Shown here piece by piece: positions 7,347 through 15,322 of a DNA stretch of 64,000 nucleotides (position 1 is its first letter; each line of letters begins with the position of its first letter). This DNA comes from JAJZAM01 sp027391075 (lineage in GTDB: Bacteria > Actinomycetota > Acidimicrobiia > Acidimicrobiales > Palsa-688). The stretch lies in NCBI GenBank assembly GCA_027391075.1, contig DAHYHI010000102.1:1-64000 (forward strand), read 5' to 3'. The position numbers were made by a program, and so were the translations under genes. The notes under the pieces were generated by a model. That model was not told where the DNA came from, ran no database searches, and saw nothing but the letters and a program-made list of their open reading frames with translations.

Positions 7347-8294
7347 ATGCCGGCCGTAACCGTCGAAGACATGTCCACCATTGCGAAGCTGCAAGTGGAT
7401 CGTGATGCGCGGAGCAAGGAACCCGTGATGATCACCAACGCTCCTGGCGGATTCGAAGGTGAAGGCTTCCCAGTCCGGCGCGCCTTCGCCGGGGTCCCTC
7501 TCCAGCTTTTGGACCCGTTTGTCCACATGGATCAGATGGGCGAAGTCGACTACGCCCCAGGGGAGCCAAAGGGCACCCCTTGGCATCCCCACCGGGGATT
7601 CGAAACAGTGACATACATGATCGACGGAACCTTCGAACACAGCGACTCGACAGGCGGCGGCGGACTAATCACCGACGGCGACACTCAGTGGATGACCGCC
7701 GGTGCCGGGATCCTCCACATCGAGCGTCCCCCGGAGACCCTCGTGGCGTCGGGTGGCCTCTTCCACGGGATCCAGCTGTGGGTGAACCTCCCATCCATTG
7801 CGAAGATGGTGCCACCTAGGTACCAGGACATCCGCGCCGGACGTCTTGGTCTGCTGGCCTCGCCGGACGGCGGAGCTCTCGTTCGGCTGATAGCAGGCCG
7901 CATTGGCGAGACCAGCGGCCCCGGATCCACCCATACGCCGATCACGATGGTCCACGTCTCGCTGTCGGCCGGATCTCGCCTTGTAGTCCCATGGGACCGG
8001 ACTTTCAACGCCCTCGCCTACGGTCTCGCCGGTAATGGTTCGGTCGGGCCGACCGGGGCTCCCCTCGCCTCCGGACAGCTAAGTGTGCTCGGTGAAGGAG
8101 ATGCCGTCGAGTTGCGGTCGGCCGCACGACCCGATGGGCCCTCCGAGACCTTCGAGGTCCTCCTCCTCGGTGGCCGACCCATTAAGGAGCCAGTCGCGCA
8201 CTACGGCCCGTTCGTGATGAACACAAGCGACGAGATCGCCGAAGCTTTCGAGGACTTCCGCCGTGGGCGAATGGGCACGATACCGCCGGCCTGA
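7347..8294 (+). CDS. Pirin family protein
   Basis: This 315-aa bicupin protein has the pirin metal-site motif PWHPHRGFETVTYMIDG near residues 78-95, and later GILHIERPPE in place of the usual GxxHxE segment, so all four expected metal ligands (three His and one Glu) appear present. Bacterial pirins vary: some are quercetinases, others bind and modulate enzymes of central metabolism. The sequence does not say which applies. GAGAAAGGA upstream of ATG 7347 is a good ribosome binding site. The gene is divergent from the metallo-hydrolase, and a hairpin follows its stop. Confidence 0.9.
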   Translation: MPAVTVEDMSTIAKLQVDRDARSKEPVMITNAPGGFEGEGFPVRRAFAGVPLQLLDPFVHMDQMGEVDYAPGEPKGTPWHPHRGFETVTYMIDGTFEHSDSTGGGGLITDGDTQWMTAGAGILHIERPPETLVASGGLFHGIQLWVNLPSIAKMVPPRYQDIRAGRLGLLASPDGGALVRLIAGRIGETSGPGSTHTPITMVHVSLSAGSRLVVPWDRTFNALAYGLAGNGSVGPTGAPLASGQLSVLGEGDAVELRSAARPDGPSETFEVLLLGGRPIKEPVAHYGPFVMNTSDEIAEAFEDFRRGRMGTIPPA

Positions 8295-8305
8295 CGCGGC
8301 GGAGC

Positions 8306-8327
8306 GCAGCGGTGATATTCCCGCTGC
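8306..8327 (+). terminator. Hairpin after pirin gene
   Basis: GCAGCGG and CCGCTGC form a 7-bp perfect stem with an 8-base loop, 12 bases after the pirin stop codon. There is no T-run, as is common in high-GC actinobacteria. It is a likely terminator separating pirin from the regulator downstream. Confidence 0.45.
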
Positions 8328-8338
8328 TGTTGGACCTA

Positions 8339-8353
8339 CGCGCTCATTGCGCG
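8339..8353. promoter_or_regulatory. CGCGC-N5-GCGCG dyad upstream of the hybrid regulator
   Basis: A perfect 5-bp inverted repeat with a 5-base centre lies 10 bases before the regulator's ATG (8364). The position suits an autoregulatory operator. Confidence 0.4.
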
Positions 8354-8363
8354 ACAAACTGGC

Positions 8364-9116
8364 ATGGTGAGCGTCGACAGGCTGCCTGACCCTGAGCACA
8401 CGGGGATGTCCCTGTCGCAGCTCGTTGCTCGAACCGGTGTTCCGGCGTCGACAATCCACCACTATCGGCGTTCTGGGTGGATTCCCCAGCCGGTCCGTCA
8501 GTCCAACAGGCACTTCGAGTACAACGAAGGTCATGTCGAGGCGATCCTCGAGTTGCGTTCGGGGTCATCGGCGTTCAGCCACGACTGCCGTGCTCGCCTT
8601 GTCGCAGCGGCCATCGAAGCCTTCCGAACCCGTAGTTTCGCCGAGGCATCCGTGAGCGACATCACCTCAGCTGCCCAGATGGCTAAGGGAAACTTCTACA
8701 GGTACTTCCCATCCAAGGAGGCGCTTATAAGCGCTTGCATCGAGACTCTCGTGGACGACACTGCTTCACGCCTCGAGGCGGCTTTGGAGTCGACGGGTGG
8801 TGTAGAGCCGTTGCGCGGTGACGCCGGCAAAACGGCCCTCGTCCTCGGATACGTCCTCGCTGACGTGCTCCCACTTTTGCTGGAGCTCGGAGCTCGTGCT
8901 GCTAAAGGCCACGAGCCGAGCGCGGAGTTGGCCCGGCGGTCTCTGCGAACGCTGGCGTCGGTGGCGGGCCGCCCTTTTCTCGAACCTGGGCTCGACGACG
9001 ACACAAAGCTGATCGACACCGGGCTGGAAGTCCTCCAGTTGGCTTTCGCCACGGTGATGTCATGGGCCGTCGGCCCGGACTGGCCCCCTGACGAGGGCAC
9101 TGCGTCCCAAGCTTGA
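8364..9116 (+). CDS. Hybrid MerR-TetR transcriptional regulator
   Basis: This 250-aa protein joins two DNA-binding modules. Residues about 15-67 are a MerR-type winged helix (SLSQLVARTGVPASTIHHYR, then HFEYNEGHVEAILEL). Residues about 73-125 are a TetR N-terminal helix-turn-helix (ARLVAAAIEAFRTRSFAEAS, then GNFYRYFPSKEAL). The remainder is a helical TetR-like ligand domain. The promoter of the hopanoid operon overlaps its stop codon, and the first operon gene follows within 30-65 bases, so it is a good candidate regulator of hopanoid synthesis. ATG 8364 lacks a clear ribosome binding site; ATG 8406 is possible and would just keep the MerR part. Confidence 0.82.
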   Translation: MVSVDRLPDPEHTGMSLSQLVARTGVPASTIHHYRRSGWIPQPVRQSNRHFEYNEGHVEAILELRSGSSAFSHDCRARLVAAAIEAFRTRSFAEASVSDITSAAQMAKGNFYRYFPSKEALISACIETLVDDTASRLEAALESTGGVEPLRGDAGKTALVLGYVLADVLPLLLELGARAAKGHEPSAELARRSLRTLASVAGRPFLEPGLDDDTKLIDTGLEVLQLAFATVMSWAVGPDWPPDEGTASQA

Positions 9117-9141
9117 CACGACCACCCCGATGACGTACAAA
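9113..9141 (+). promoter_or_regulatory. Consensus promoter of the hopanoid operon
   Basis: TTGACA (9113-9118), a 17-base spacer and TACAAA (9136-9141) form a near-perfect housekeeping promoter. The -35 box contains the stop codon of the MerR-TetR gene. Transcription would begin near 9148, which argues for translation of hpnC from ATG 9180 rather than ATG 9144. Confidence 0.7.
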
Positions 9142-9179
9142 TTATGACCACGCGGTCACTTCAGTATTCCTACGTTTCG

Positions 9180-10049
9180 ATGCCCACTCCCACCGGCCTT
9201 CCCAGCGACGAAGACGTCATGGGCAGGGCCGGGCGCGAGAATTTCAGGGTTGTGTCGCGCTTGGTACCTGCTGACTCGCAGCGCCACCTAAGGGCGTTCT
9301 ACGGCTACGCCCGCCTCGTCGACGAGATCGGCGACGCCTACGCCGGCGACCGCCTCGCCGCGTTGGACTGGGTCGCCACGCAGACGGCTGGAGCTCTCGA
9401 CGGTCTCACCGGCACCCATCCGCTGGTCGGCGCAGCAGTCGACTCAGTTCGCGAACTGGGCGCAGATGCCCAACCGCTGTTCGACCTGGTCGAGGCGAAC
9501 CGAATTGACCAGGCGGTCTCCCGCTACGAGACCTTCGAGGATCTGCTCGGCTACTGTGAACTTTCAGCTAACCCAGTCGGCAGATTGGTCCTGGCTGCTT
9601 TCGGTTGCACTGGCGCAGAGGCACTTCGCCACTCCGACTCGATCTGTACTGGCCTGCAGATAATCGAGCATTGCGCTGACATGGCCGAGGACTACCGTAA
9701 CTCCCGGGTGTACATGCCCGAGGTGGACTGGGTTCGCTTCGGCGCCGACCCAGCCGAGCTGGACAGTGGCATATCAGCAAGCTGTGCCCTGAGGGCGATG
9801 GTCGCCTTCGAAGTGTCGCGGGCTCGGCGGTTCCTCGACGCCGGACTTCCCTTGATTGACATTCTGTCCGGGACGCTAGCCTGGGCTGTAGCCGGATTCT
9901 GGGCGGGCGGAAATGCAGCCGCCGACCGTATCGCCGAACGAGACTTCGACGTCTGCCAGCCAGCCAGCCGGCCCTCCCCGGTCCGGGTCGCCGTCCACCT
10001 TCTGCGGGCAGCTCCCCGGGCGATGAGACGCAAAGCCCAAGCCGAGTGA
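9180..10049 (+). CDS. hpnC: Squalene synthase-like HpnC (hydroxysqualene synthase)
   Basis: The product is 289 aa from ATG 9180; ATG 9144 is in frame but would lie upstream of the predicted transcription start. HpnC converts presqualene diphosphate to hydroxysqualene, the second step of the three-enzyme squalene route. Family marks are GLPSDEDVMGRAGRENF at the N-terminus, the Asp-rich FYGYARLVDEIGDAY and the second motif EHCADMAEDYRNSRVYMP. The second motif deviates from the strict DXXXD of classical squalene synthases, as is usual in HpnC. It overlaps hpnD by 4 bp (GTGA) and opens an eight-gene operon. Confidence 0.92.
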   Translation: MPTPTGLPSDEDVMGRAGRENFRVVSRLVPADSQRHLRAFYGYARLVDEIGDAYAGDRLAALDWVATQTAGALDGLTGTHPLVGAAVDSVRELGADAQPLFDLVEANRIDQAVSRYETFEDLLGYCELSANPVGRLVLAAFGCTGAEALRHSDSICTGLQIIEHCADMAEDYRNSRVYMPEVDWVRFGADPAELDSGISASCALRAMVAFEVSRARRFLDAGLPLIDILSGTLAWAVAGFWAGGNAAADRIAERDFDVCQPASRPSPVRVAVHLLRAAPRAMRRKAQAE

Positions 10050-10906
10050 GGGTCGATGAGGCCTACAAAGCCTGCGGGGAGATAACGGCTTCCCAGGCGA
10101 AGAACTTCTACTACGGCATCAAGCTACTCCCGCCACCCAAGAGACAGGCGATGTCGGCACTGTACGCCCTCGCGAGGCGTATCGACGACGTCGGAGACGG
10201 GCCATTGCTGCAAGCGGACAAGCTAGAAGCGCTAGACGCCATCCGCCGCGACGTTGCGGCGCTTCGAGATGACCCTTCGAGCGGCCTGACGTCGCAGGAC
10301 CCGGTCCTCGTCGCCATGGCGGACGCATCAAGAAGATGGAGCATCCCCCTAGACGCGATCCAAGATCTCGTCGACGGGTGCAAGATGGACGTCGTCGGCA
10401 CCGCCTACGAGAACATCGACGACCTCGTCGGCTACTGCAGGAAGGTGGCGGGCACGGTAGGTAGGTGCAGTCTCGCAATCTACGGCAACCACCAACCCGG
10501 CCGCGCCGAGATGCTCGCCGACGACCTCGGGGTTGCGCTTCAACTCACCAACATCCTCCGCGACGTCGTGGAGGACTACCGCGACATGGGCCGCATATAC
10601 CTGCCGCGGGACGACCTCGCCCGCTTCAGCGTCGGCGAGGACCTTCAGGGGCAAGAAGACGACCTAGCCGCTCTCATAAGCTTCGAGGCGGGCCGCGCCT
10701 GCGAATGGTATGACAGAGCCTTGCCGCTGCTGGAACTGCTGGACCGCCGCTCGCGGGCCTGCACAGCGGCGATGGCCGGCATCTACCGCAAGCTTCTCGA
10801 GCGGATCCTCCGCGACCCGGTATCGGTACTGCGCACGAGGGTTTCCCTGACCGCCGCCGACAAGTCGATCGTCGCCGCGCGCGCCGTGCTAACAGGCGGC
10901 ATATGA
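10046..10906 (+). CDS. hpnD: Presqualene diphosphate synthase HpnD
   Basis: This 286-aa enzyme condenses two farnesyl diphosphates to presqualene diphosphate, the first step of the HpnCDE squalene pathway. It shows the trans-isoprenyl synthase head-to-head motifs: ASQAKNFYYGIKLLP, then ALYALARRIDDVGDG with the first Asp-rich site. Later come YCRKVAGTVGRCSLAIYG and TNILRDVVEDYRDMGRIYLP with the second Asp-rich site. The start is GTG 10046, overlapping hpnC by 4 bp; the stop overlaps hpnE by 4 bp (ATGA). Length and motifs are typical, so the call is secure. Confidence 0.94.
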   Translation: MRVDEAYKACGEITASQAKNFYYGIKLLPPPKRQAMSALYALARRIDDVGDGPLLQADKLEALDAIRRDVAALRDDPSSGLTSQDPVLVAMADASRRWSIPLDAIQDLVDGCKMDVVGTAYENIDDLVGYCRKVAGTVGRCSLAIYGNHQPGRAEMLADDLGVALQLTNILRDVVEDYRDMGRIYLPRDDLARFSVGEDLQGQEDDLAALISFEAGRACEWYDRALPLLELLDRRSRACTAAMAGIYRKLLERILRDPVSVLRTRVSLTAADKSIVAARAVLTGGI

Positions 10907-12345
10907 CCCCCCGACCCCTGGATCGTTCGACGGTGACGGTTATTGGCGGAGGCCTGTCCGGGATATCGGCCGCCTTGGAGGCCGCTGAGCTGGGTGCATC
11001 GGTGACCCTCATCGAGCGCAAAGCCCACCTTGGCGGCCTCACTTGGTCCTTCGACCACAACGGCATCGAAATGGACAACGGCCAGCACGTGTTCCTGGCC
11101 TGCTGCAGTGAATACCGCCGGTTCTTGGCACGTATCGGCTCCGACCGTGACGTCGTCGGCCCTTTCCCGCTCGACGTTCCGGTGCTCGCTGAGACGGCCC
11201 GGGGGGCCGTCATAGCAACCAGGTTGCGACGCTCAAAGCTTCCTGTGCCCTTGCACCTAGCCGGTTCGCTGCTCTCGTACCCTCACATCTCCCCGGCGGA
11301 GAGAATAGGCCTCGGTCGGGCACTGGCCGGCTTGGCACGGCTGCGTCTAGGGGATCGCCACCTCGATCAGGTCAACTTCTTCGAGTGGCTCCGCCGACAT
11401 GGTCAGTCGCCAAGAGCGATCGAAGCCGTGTGGGATCTGATCACTGTCCCGACCGTCAACCTCCCCGCCTCGGAGACCTCTCTCGCCGTAGCGGCTCAGG
11501 TCTTCAAGACCGGACTCCTCAGCGACCGCGCGGCCTGCGACATCGGGTGGAGCGCAGTCCCGCTCGGACGCCTCCACGGGCAACGGGCGTTCGCTGAGCT
11601 TCGCCGGCGGGGCGTTGCGCTCCGCACATCCGTACGGGTCCGTTCGCTGGCAAAGCAAGGATCCACCTGGGAAGTCGCAACCGACTCGGAGATATTCGAG
11701 TCCGATGCCGTGATCGTCGCAGTCCCCCACGACGAGGCGGCGGCTCTCGTCCCGGGAGACGTGGCGCCGGAACGCGACACCTGGCACGACCTGGGGTCGT
11801 CCGCCGTGGTCGACGTGCACCTGGTCTTCGACCGGACTGTAACGGTGTGGCCGCTTATGGCAGCTTTGCACTCCCCCGTCCAATGGGTCTTCGACCGCTC
11901 GTCGGCGTCGGGGCTCACCGGGGCCGACCGCCAATCACTTCGCGGGCGCACCGAACCGCAGTACCTTGCTGTTTCGATATCAGCCGCAGACGGACTGCTC
12001 GCCCAAAGACCAGCCGCGATCGTGAAAGAGGTGACGGGCGCGCTTCGCCGGCTGCTCCCGGCGAGCGCCGACGCCATTTTAGTGGATTCTCTAGTGACAA
12101 AGGAGCGCCGTGCCACTTTCAGAGCAGTACCCGGATCAGCGAGCCTACGAGCTAAGCCCGCCAAAGCGGTACAGCATCTAGCCGTAGCTGGAGCGTGGAC
12201 CGACACCGGGTGGCCGGCGACCATGGAAGGGGCCGTAAGAAGCGGCCTCGCCGCCGCCCGAGCCATCGCAGGCTTACCGCCATTGCAGCTGTCAGATTCC
12301 AAGTTTAACGAACCACAACCCCAACCCACACGGGAGGTCGCGTGA
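10903..12345 (+). CDS. hpnE: Hydroxysqualene dehydroxylase HpnE (FAD-dependent)
   Basis: This 480-aa flavoprotein of the amine oxidase/phytoene desaturase type removes the hydroxyl of hydroxysqualene to give squalene. An N-terminal Rossmann FAD site reads VTVIGGGLSGISAALEAAEL, with ERKAHLGGLTWSF and DNGQHVFLACCSEY following, the latter characteristic of HpnE. A C-terminal FAD segment reads LAVAGAWTDTGWPATMEGAV. It overlaps both neighbours by 4 bp. With hpnC and hpnD it completes a squalene pathway independent of a single-step squalene synthase. Confidence 0.93.
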   Translation: MTPRPLDRSTVTVIGGGLSGISAALEAAELGASVTLIERKAHLGGLTWSFDHNGIEMDNGQHVFLACCSEYRRFLARIGSDRDVVGPFPLDVPVLAETARGAVIATRLRRSKLPVPLHLAGSLLSYPHISPAERIGLGRALAGLARLRLGDRHLDQVNFFEWLRRHGQSPRAIEAVWDLITVPTVNLPASETSLAVAAQVFKTGLLSDRAACDIGWSAVPLGRLHGQRAFAELRRRGVALRTSVRVRSLAKQGSTWEVATDSEIFESDAVIVAVPHDEAAALVPGDVAPERDTWHDLGSSAVVDVHLVFDRTVTVWPLMAALHSPVQWVFDRSSASGLTGADRQSLRGRTEPQYLAVSISAADGLLAQRPAAIVKEVTGALRRLLPASADAILVDSLVTKERRATFRAVPGSASLRAKPAKAVQHLAVAGAWTDTGWPATMEGAVRSGLAAARAIAGLPPLQLSDSKFNEPQPQPTREVA

Positions 12346-13379
12346 CCCCTACTTTCGCTGTCGCCGAAGCACTTGAGCGTTGCAGGCAGGCCATAACCCC
12401 TGCATTGCGAGGTGCCGTAGACCGCCTAACACCGGACCTGCGCCTCATAGCTAGCTACCACTTCGGATGGACCGATCCGTCGGGCGAACCGACCAAGGCT
12501 CCAGGTGGCAAAGGAATCCGTTCTGCGCTGGCAATCCTCAGCGCTGAGGCATGCTGGGCTGACCCAGCTGTGGGAGTACCCGGCGGGGTGGCCGTCGAAC
12601 TGATCCATAATTTTTCCCTGATACACGACGACATCATCGACACCGACTCGGAACGCCACCACCGACCGACCGTGTGGTCAGAATACGGCGTCGGCGCTGC
12701 GATAGTCGCCGGTGATGCTCTAGCGGTCTTGGCACATCAAGTCCTTCTCGAATGCTCCCCCGATAGGGGCCCGACGGCATCGAGCGCTCTCGCTGAGGCC
12801 ACAGCCAAGATGATAGCCGGCCAAGCTGACGACATCGCGTTCGAGAAACGCCGTGACGTCAGCGTGGAGCAGTGTACTGCCATGTCAGCCGCCAAGACCG
12901 GGGCACTCCTGGGGTGCGCGTCGTCGATCGGCGCGATTCTCGCCGGGGCACCTGATGCAGCCGTAATGGCCTTGAACGACTTCGGCTTGCATTTAGGCCT
13001 GGCGTTCCAGGCGGTGGACGACCTGCTCGGAATCTGGGGCGACCCGAACACCACGGGCAAGCCCGCCGGCAACGACCTCCGCCAACGGAAGAAGTCCCTA
13101 CCCGTAGTAGCGGCCTTGGCAGCCGCGGGTCGCGAAGCAGACGAGCTGCGGACTCTTCTTCTCGGCGAGCCTGGGGCACTCCCGCCCCCGCTCGACCAGA
13201 CGCAGGTCGAAAGGGCCCGCTTCTTGGTCGAGGCTTGCGGAGGTAAAGAGTGGACGGCGGTAAGGGCCAAGGCGAACCTCGATGCAGCTCTCGGGGCGCT
13301 CGAAAGAGTTCGCCTCTCTCCGGTACCGCACAGGGACCTGGCAGACATGGCCGTCTACATCGTGGAGAGGGAGTTTTGA
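12342..13379 (+). CDS. Polyprenyl diphosphate synthase of the hopanoid operon
   Basis: This 345-aa all-alpha isoprenyl synthase has the first Asp-rich motif in LIHDDIIDTDSERHHRPT and the second in FQAVDDLLGIWGDP. GGKGIRSAL supplies the basic substrate site and NDLRQRKKSLPVVAA the conserved lysine region. Its place between hpnE and shc suggests it supplies the C15 farnesyl diphosphate used by HpnD. A C20 product is possible; chain length cannot be settled by eye. The start is GTG 12342 with a 4-bp overlap. The 3' end overlaps shc by TTGA. Confidence 0.88.
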   Translation: MTPTFAVAEALERCRQAITPALRGAVDRLTPDLRLIASYHFGWTDPSGEPTKAPGGKGIRSALAILSAEACWADPAVGVPGGVAVELIHNFSLIHDDIIDTDSERHHRPTVWSEYGVGAAIVAGDALAVLAHQVLLECSPDRGPTASSALAEATAKMIAGQADDIAFEKRRDVSVEQCTAMSAAKTGALLGCASSIGAILAGAPDAAVMALNDFGLHLGLAFQAVDDLLGIWGDPNTTGKPAGNDLRQRKKSLPVVAALAAAGREADELRTLLLGEPGALPPPLDQTQVERARFLVEACGGKEWTAVRAKANLDAALGALERVRLSPVPHRDLADMAVYIVEREF

Positions 13380-15322
13380 CCGACCTTCGCGAGGAGTCGG
13401 GCGAGCCGCCCGTAGGCTGGTCACGCGACGCTCTCGAAGAGCTCGACACAGCTATCAAGTTCGGGCGCGAGAACCTCCTAGGCCTCCAGCACGACGAGGG
13501 ATGGTGGAAGGGCGAGTTGGAGACGAATGTCTCGATGGACGCCGAGGACGTGATGTTGCGCCACTTCCTGGGCATTCTCGAACCGCAGCGCACCTCCAGG
13601 ACCGCCGCATGGATCCGGTCACAACAGCTTGCAAGCGGCGGTTGGGCGACGTTCTACGGCGGCCCCGACGATATCTCGGTCACGGTCGAGGCGTATGTGG
13701 CGTTGAGGCTCGCCGGGGACTCTCGCGATGCCTCCCACATGCGACTCGCTTCGCAGTGGGTCAGTTCCCACGGCGGAATCGCCGCCACAAGGGTCTTCAC
13801 CCGCATCTGGATGGCGGTCGTCGGGGCTTGGTCGTGGGAGGATCTGCCACTGGTCCCACCGGAGATAATGCTTTTACCGAGTGGAATGCCACTAAACATT
13901 TATGATTTCGCATGCTGGGCCCGCCAGACTGTCGTAGCGATGAGCGTAGTTATGTCGTTTAAGCCGGCGGTGCCTCTGCCTTTCACCCTGCGAGAGCTGG
14001 ACGCCGACACCGTGGCTGTATCAGGCACCCCACCCAGGAAGGCCCGACCAGCGTCGGTCCTCTACGAGCTTTTGGACCGTGCAATCCACGCCTACGACAA
14101 AACGTCAGACTGGCTGCTACCAGCGCGTCTCATTCGAAGTGCTTCCCTAGCCAAAGCCGAACGTTGGATCCTGGCACGCCAAGAGGCAGACGGCCTGTGG
14201 GGCGGCATCCAGCCGCCCGTGGTGTACTCGATCATCGCTTTGCGGCTTCTCGGCTACCCGCTCGACCACCCGGTCCTAGCAGCAGCGCTGCGAGGTCTTG
14301 ACTCTTTCACCGTCGACGACGAGCGTGGCCTTCACCTAGAAGCATGCCAGTCCCCGGTGTGGGACACGGCCCTGGCTATGGTCGCGCTGAGCGACGTAGG
14401 CGTAGCTGGCGATGACCCCGCGATGCGTAAAGCTGCGCAGTGGCTGTTGGCAGAAGAGATACGAGCAAAGGGAGACTGGTCCGTACGACGCCCCGAGGTA
14501 CCGCCAGGGGGTTGGGCCTTCGAGTTCCACAACGACAACTATCCCGACGTCGACGACACCGCCGAGGTGATCCTTGCGCTACGCAAGGTACTGCCAGACT
14601 CCAAGATCGAAGCGGCCTGCCGACGCGGAGTGGAATGGTCCGTCGGCATGCAGGGCCGTTCGGGAGGATGGGGAGCATTCGACGCAGACAACGACAGCGC
14701 CACGGTAGCAAAGCTGCCTTTCTGCGACTTCGGGGAAGTGACCGACCCCCCTTCGGCTGACGTCACGGCGCACATGGTCGAGATGCTCGCCGAGGAGAAA
14801 AACGTCGATCGTTCGGTGATCCAAAGGGGCATCGACTGGCTCTGGGGATCCCAGGAGCCTGACGGTTCATGGTTCGGCCGGTGGGGTGTCAACTACGTCT
14901 ATGGAACAGGAGCTGTAGTCCCGGCGCTAGTGGCGGCCGGGGTATCTAGAAGCGACCCTAGGATAAGAGCCGCCCTGCGATGGCTGGTCGACCACCAAAA
15001 CAACGACGGAGGCTGGGGTGAGGACCTGAGGTCCTACGTAGAGGCCGAGTGGCGCGGGAAAGGAACTTCGACACCCTCGCAGACGGCCTGGGCGCTCCTC
15101 GCCCTTCTAGCTGGGGGAGAGCACTCAAGCGACGCTACACGGCGTGGTGTCGTCTGGCTGATAGAGAACCAAACTCCCGACGGAGGCTGGAACGAACCTT
15201 GGTTCACGGGAACTGGGTTCCCGTGGGACTTCAGCATCAACTACCACCTCTACAGGATCGTCTGGCCGCTCATGGCCCTCGGCAGATACGCGGCGGCGGT
15301 CTCAAACTCGGAGACGGCGTGA
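13376..15322 (+). CDS. shc: Squalene-hopene cyclase
   Basis: This 648-aa enzyme cyclises squalene to hopene/hopanol at the membrane. The start is TTG 13376, whose four-base overlap (TTGA) with the preceding stop and GGAGAGGGAG upstream fit the operon pattern. The open frame extends further up but lies inside the previous gene. The catalytic acid motif DVDDTA is at residues 391-396, with Asp393 the likely proton donor. Several QW repeats are visible, e.g. QEPDGSWFGRWGVNY and QTPDGGWNE, and GWGAFDADN precedes them. It is essentially full length for the family. Confidence 0.96.
   Translation: MTDLREESGEPPVGWSRDALEELDTAIKFGRENLLGLQHDEGWWKGELETNVSMDAEDVMLRHFLGILEPQRTSRTAAWIRSQQLASGGWATFYGGPDDISVTVEAYVALRLAGDSRDASHMRLASQWVSSHGGIAATRVFTRIWMAVVGAWSWEDLPLVPPEIMLLPSGMPLNIYDFACWARQTVVAMSVVMSFKPAVPLPFTLRELDADTVAVSGTPPRKARPASVLYELLDRAIHAYDKTSDWLLPARLIRSASLAKAERWILARQEADGLWGGIQPPVVYSIIALRLLGYPLDHPVLAAALRGLDSFTVDDERGLHLEACQSPVWDTALAMVALSDVGVAGDDPAMRKAAQWLLAEEIRAKGDWSVRRPEVPPGGWAFEFHNDNYPDVDDTAEVILALRKVLPDSKIEAACRRGVEWSVGMQGRSGGWGAFDADNDSATVAKLPFCDFGEVTDPPSADVTAHMVEMLAEEKNVDRSVIQRGIDWLWGSQEPDGSWFGRWGVNYVYGTGAVVPALVAAGVSRSDPRIRAALRWLVDHQNNDGGWGEDLRSYVEAEWRGKGTSTPSQTAWALLALLAGGEHSSDATRRGVVWLIENQTPDGGWNEPWFTGTGFPWDFSINYHLYRIVWPLMALGRYAAAVSNSETA

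Noticed and set aside
9144..9179. ATG 9144 as start of hpnC
   Set aside because: It lies upstream of the transcription start expected from the TTGACA/TACAAA promoter; kept as an alternative only.
13250..13375. Longer start for squalene-hopene cyclase
   Set aside because: It lies inside the prenyl synthase gene; TTG 13376 gives the 4-bp overlap seen at the other operon junctions.
15049..15318. Longer start for the HpnG-IspH fusion
   Set aside because: It overlaps 270 bases of shc and has no family similarity; GTG 15319 fits the overlap pattern.
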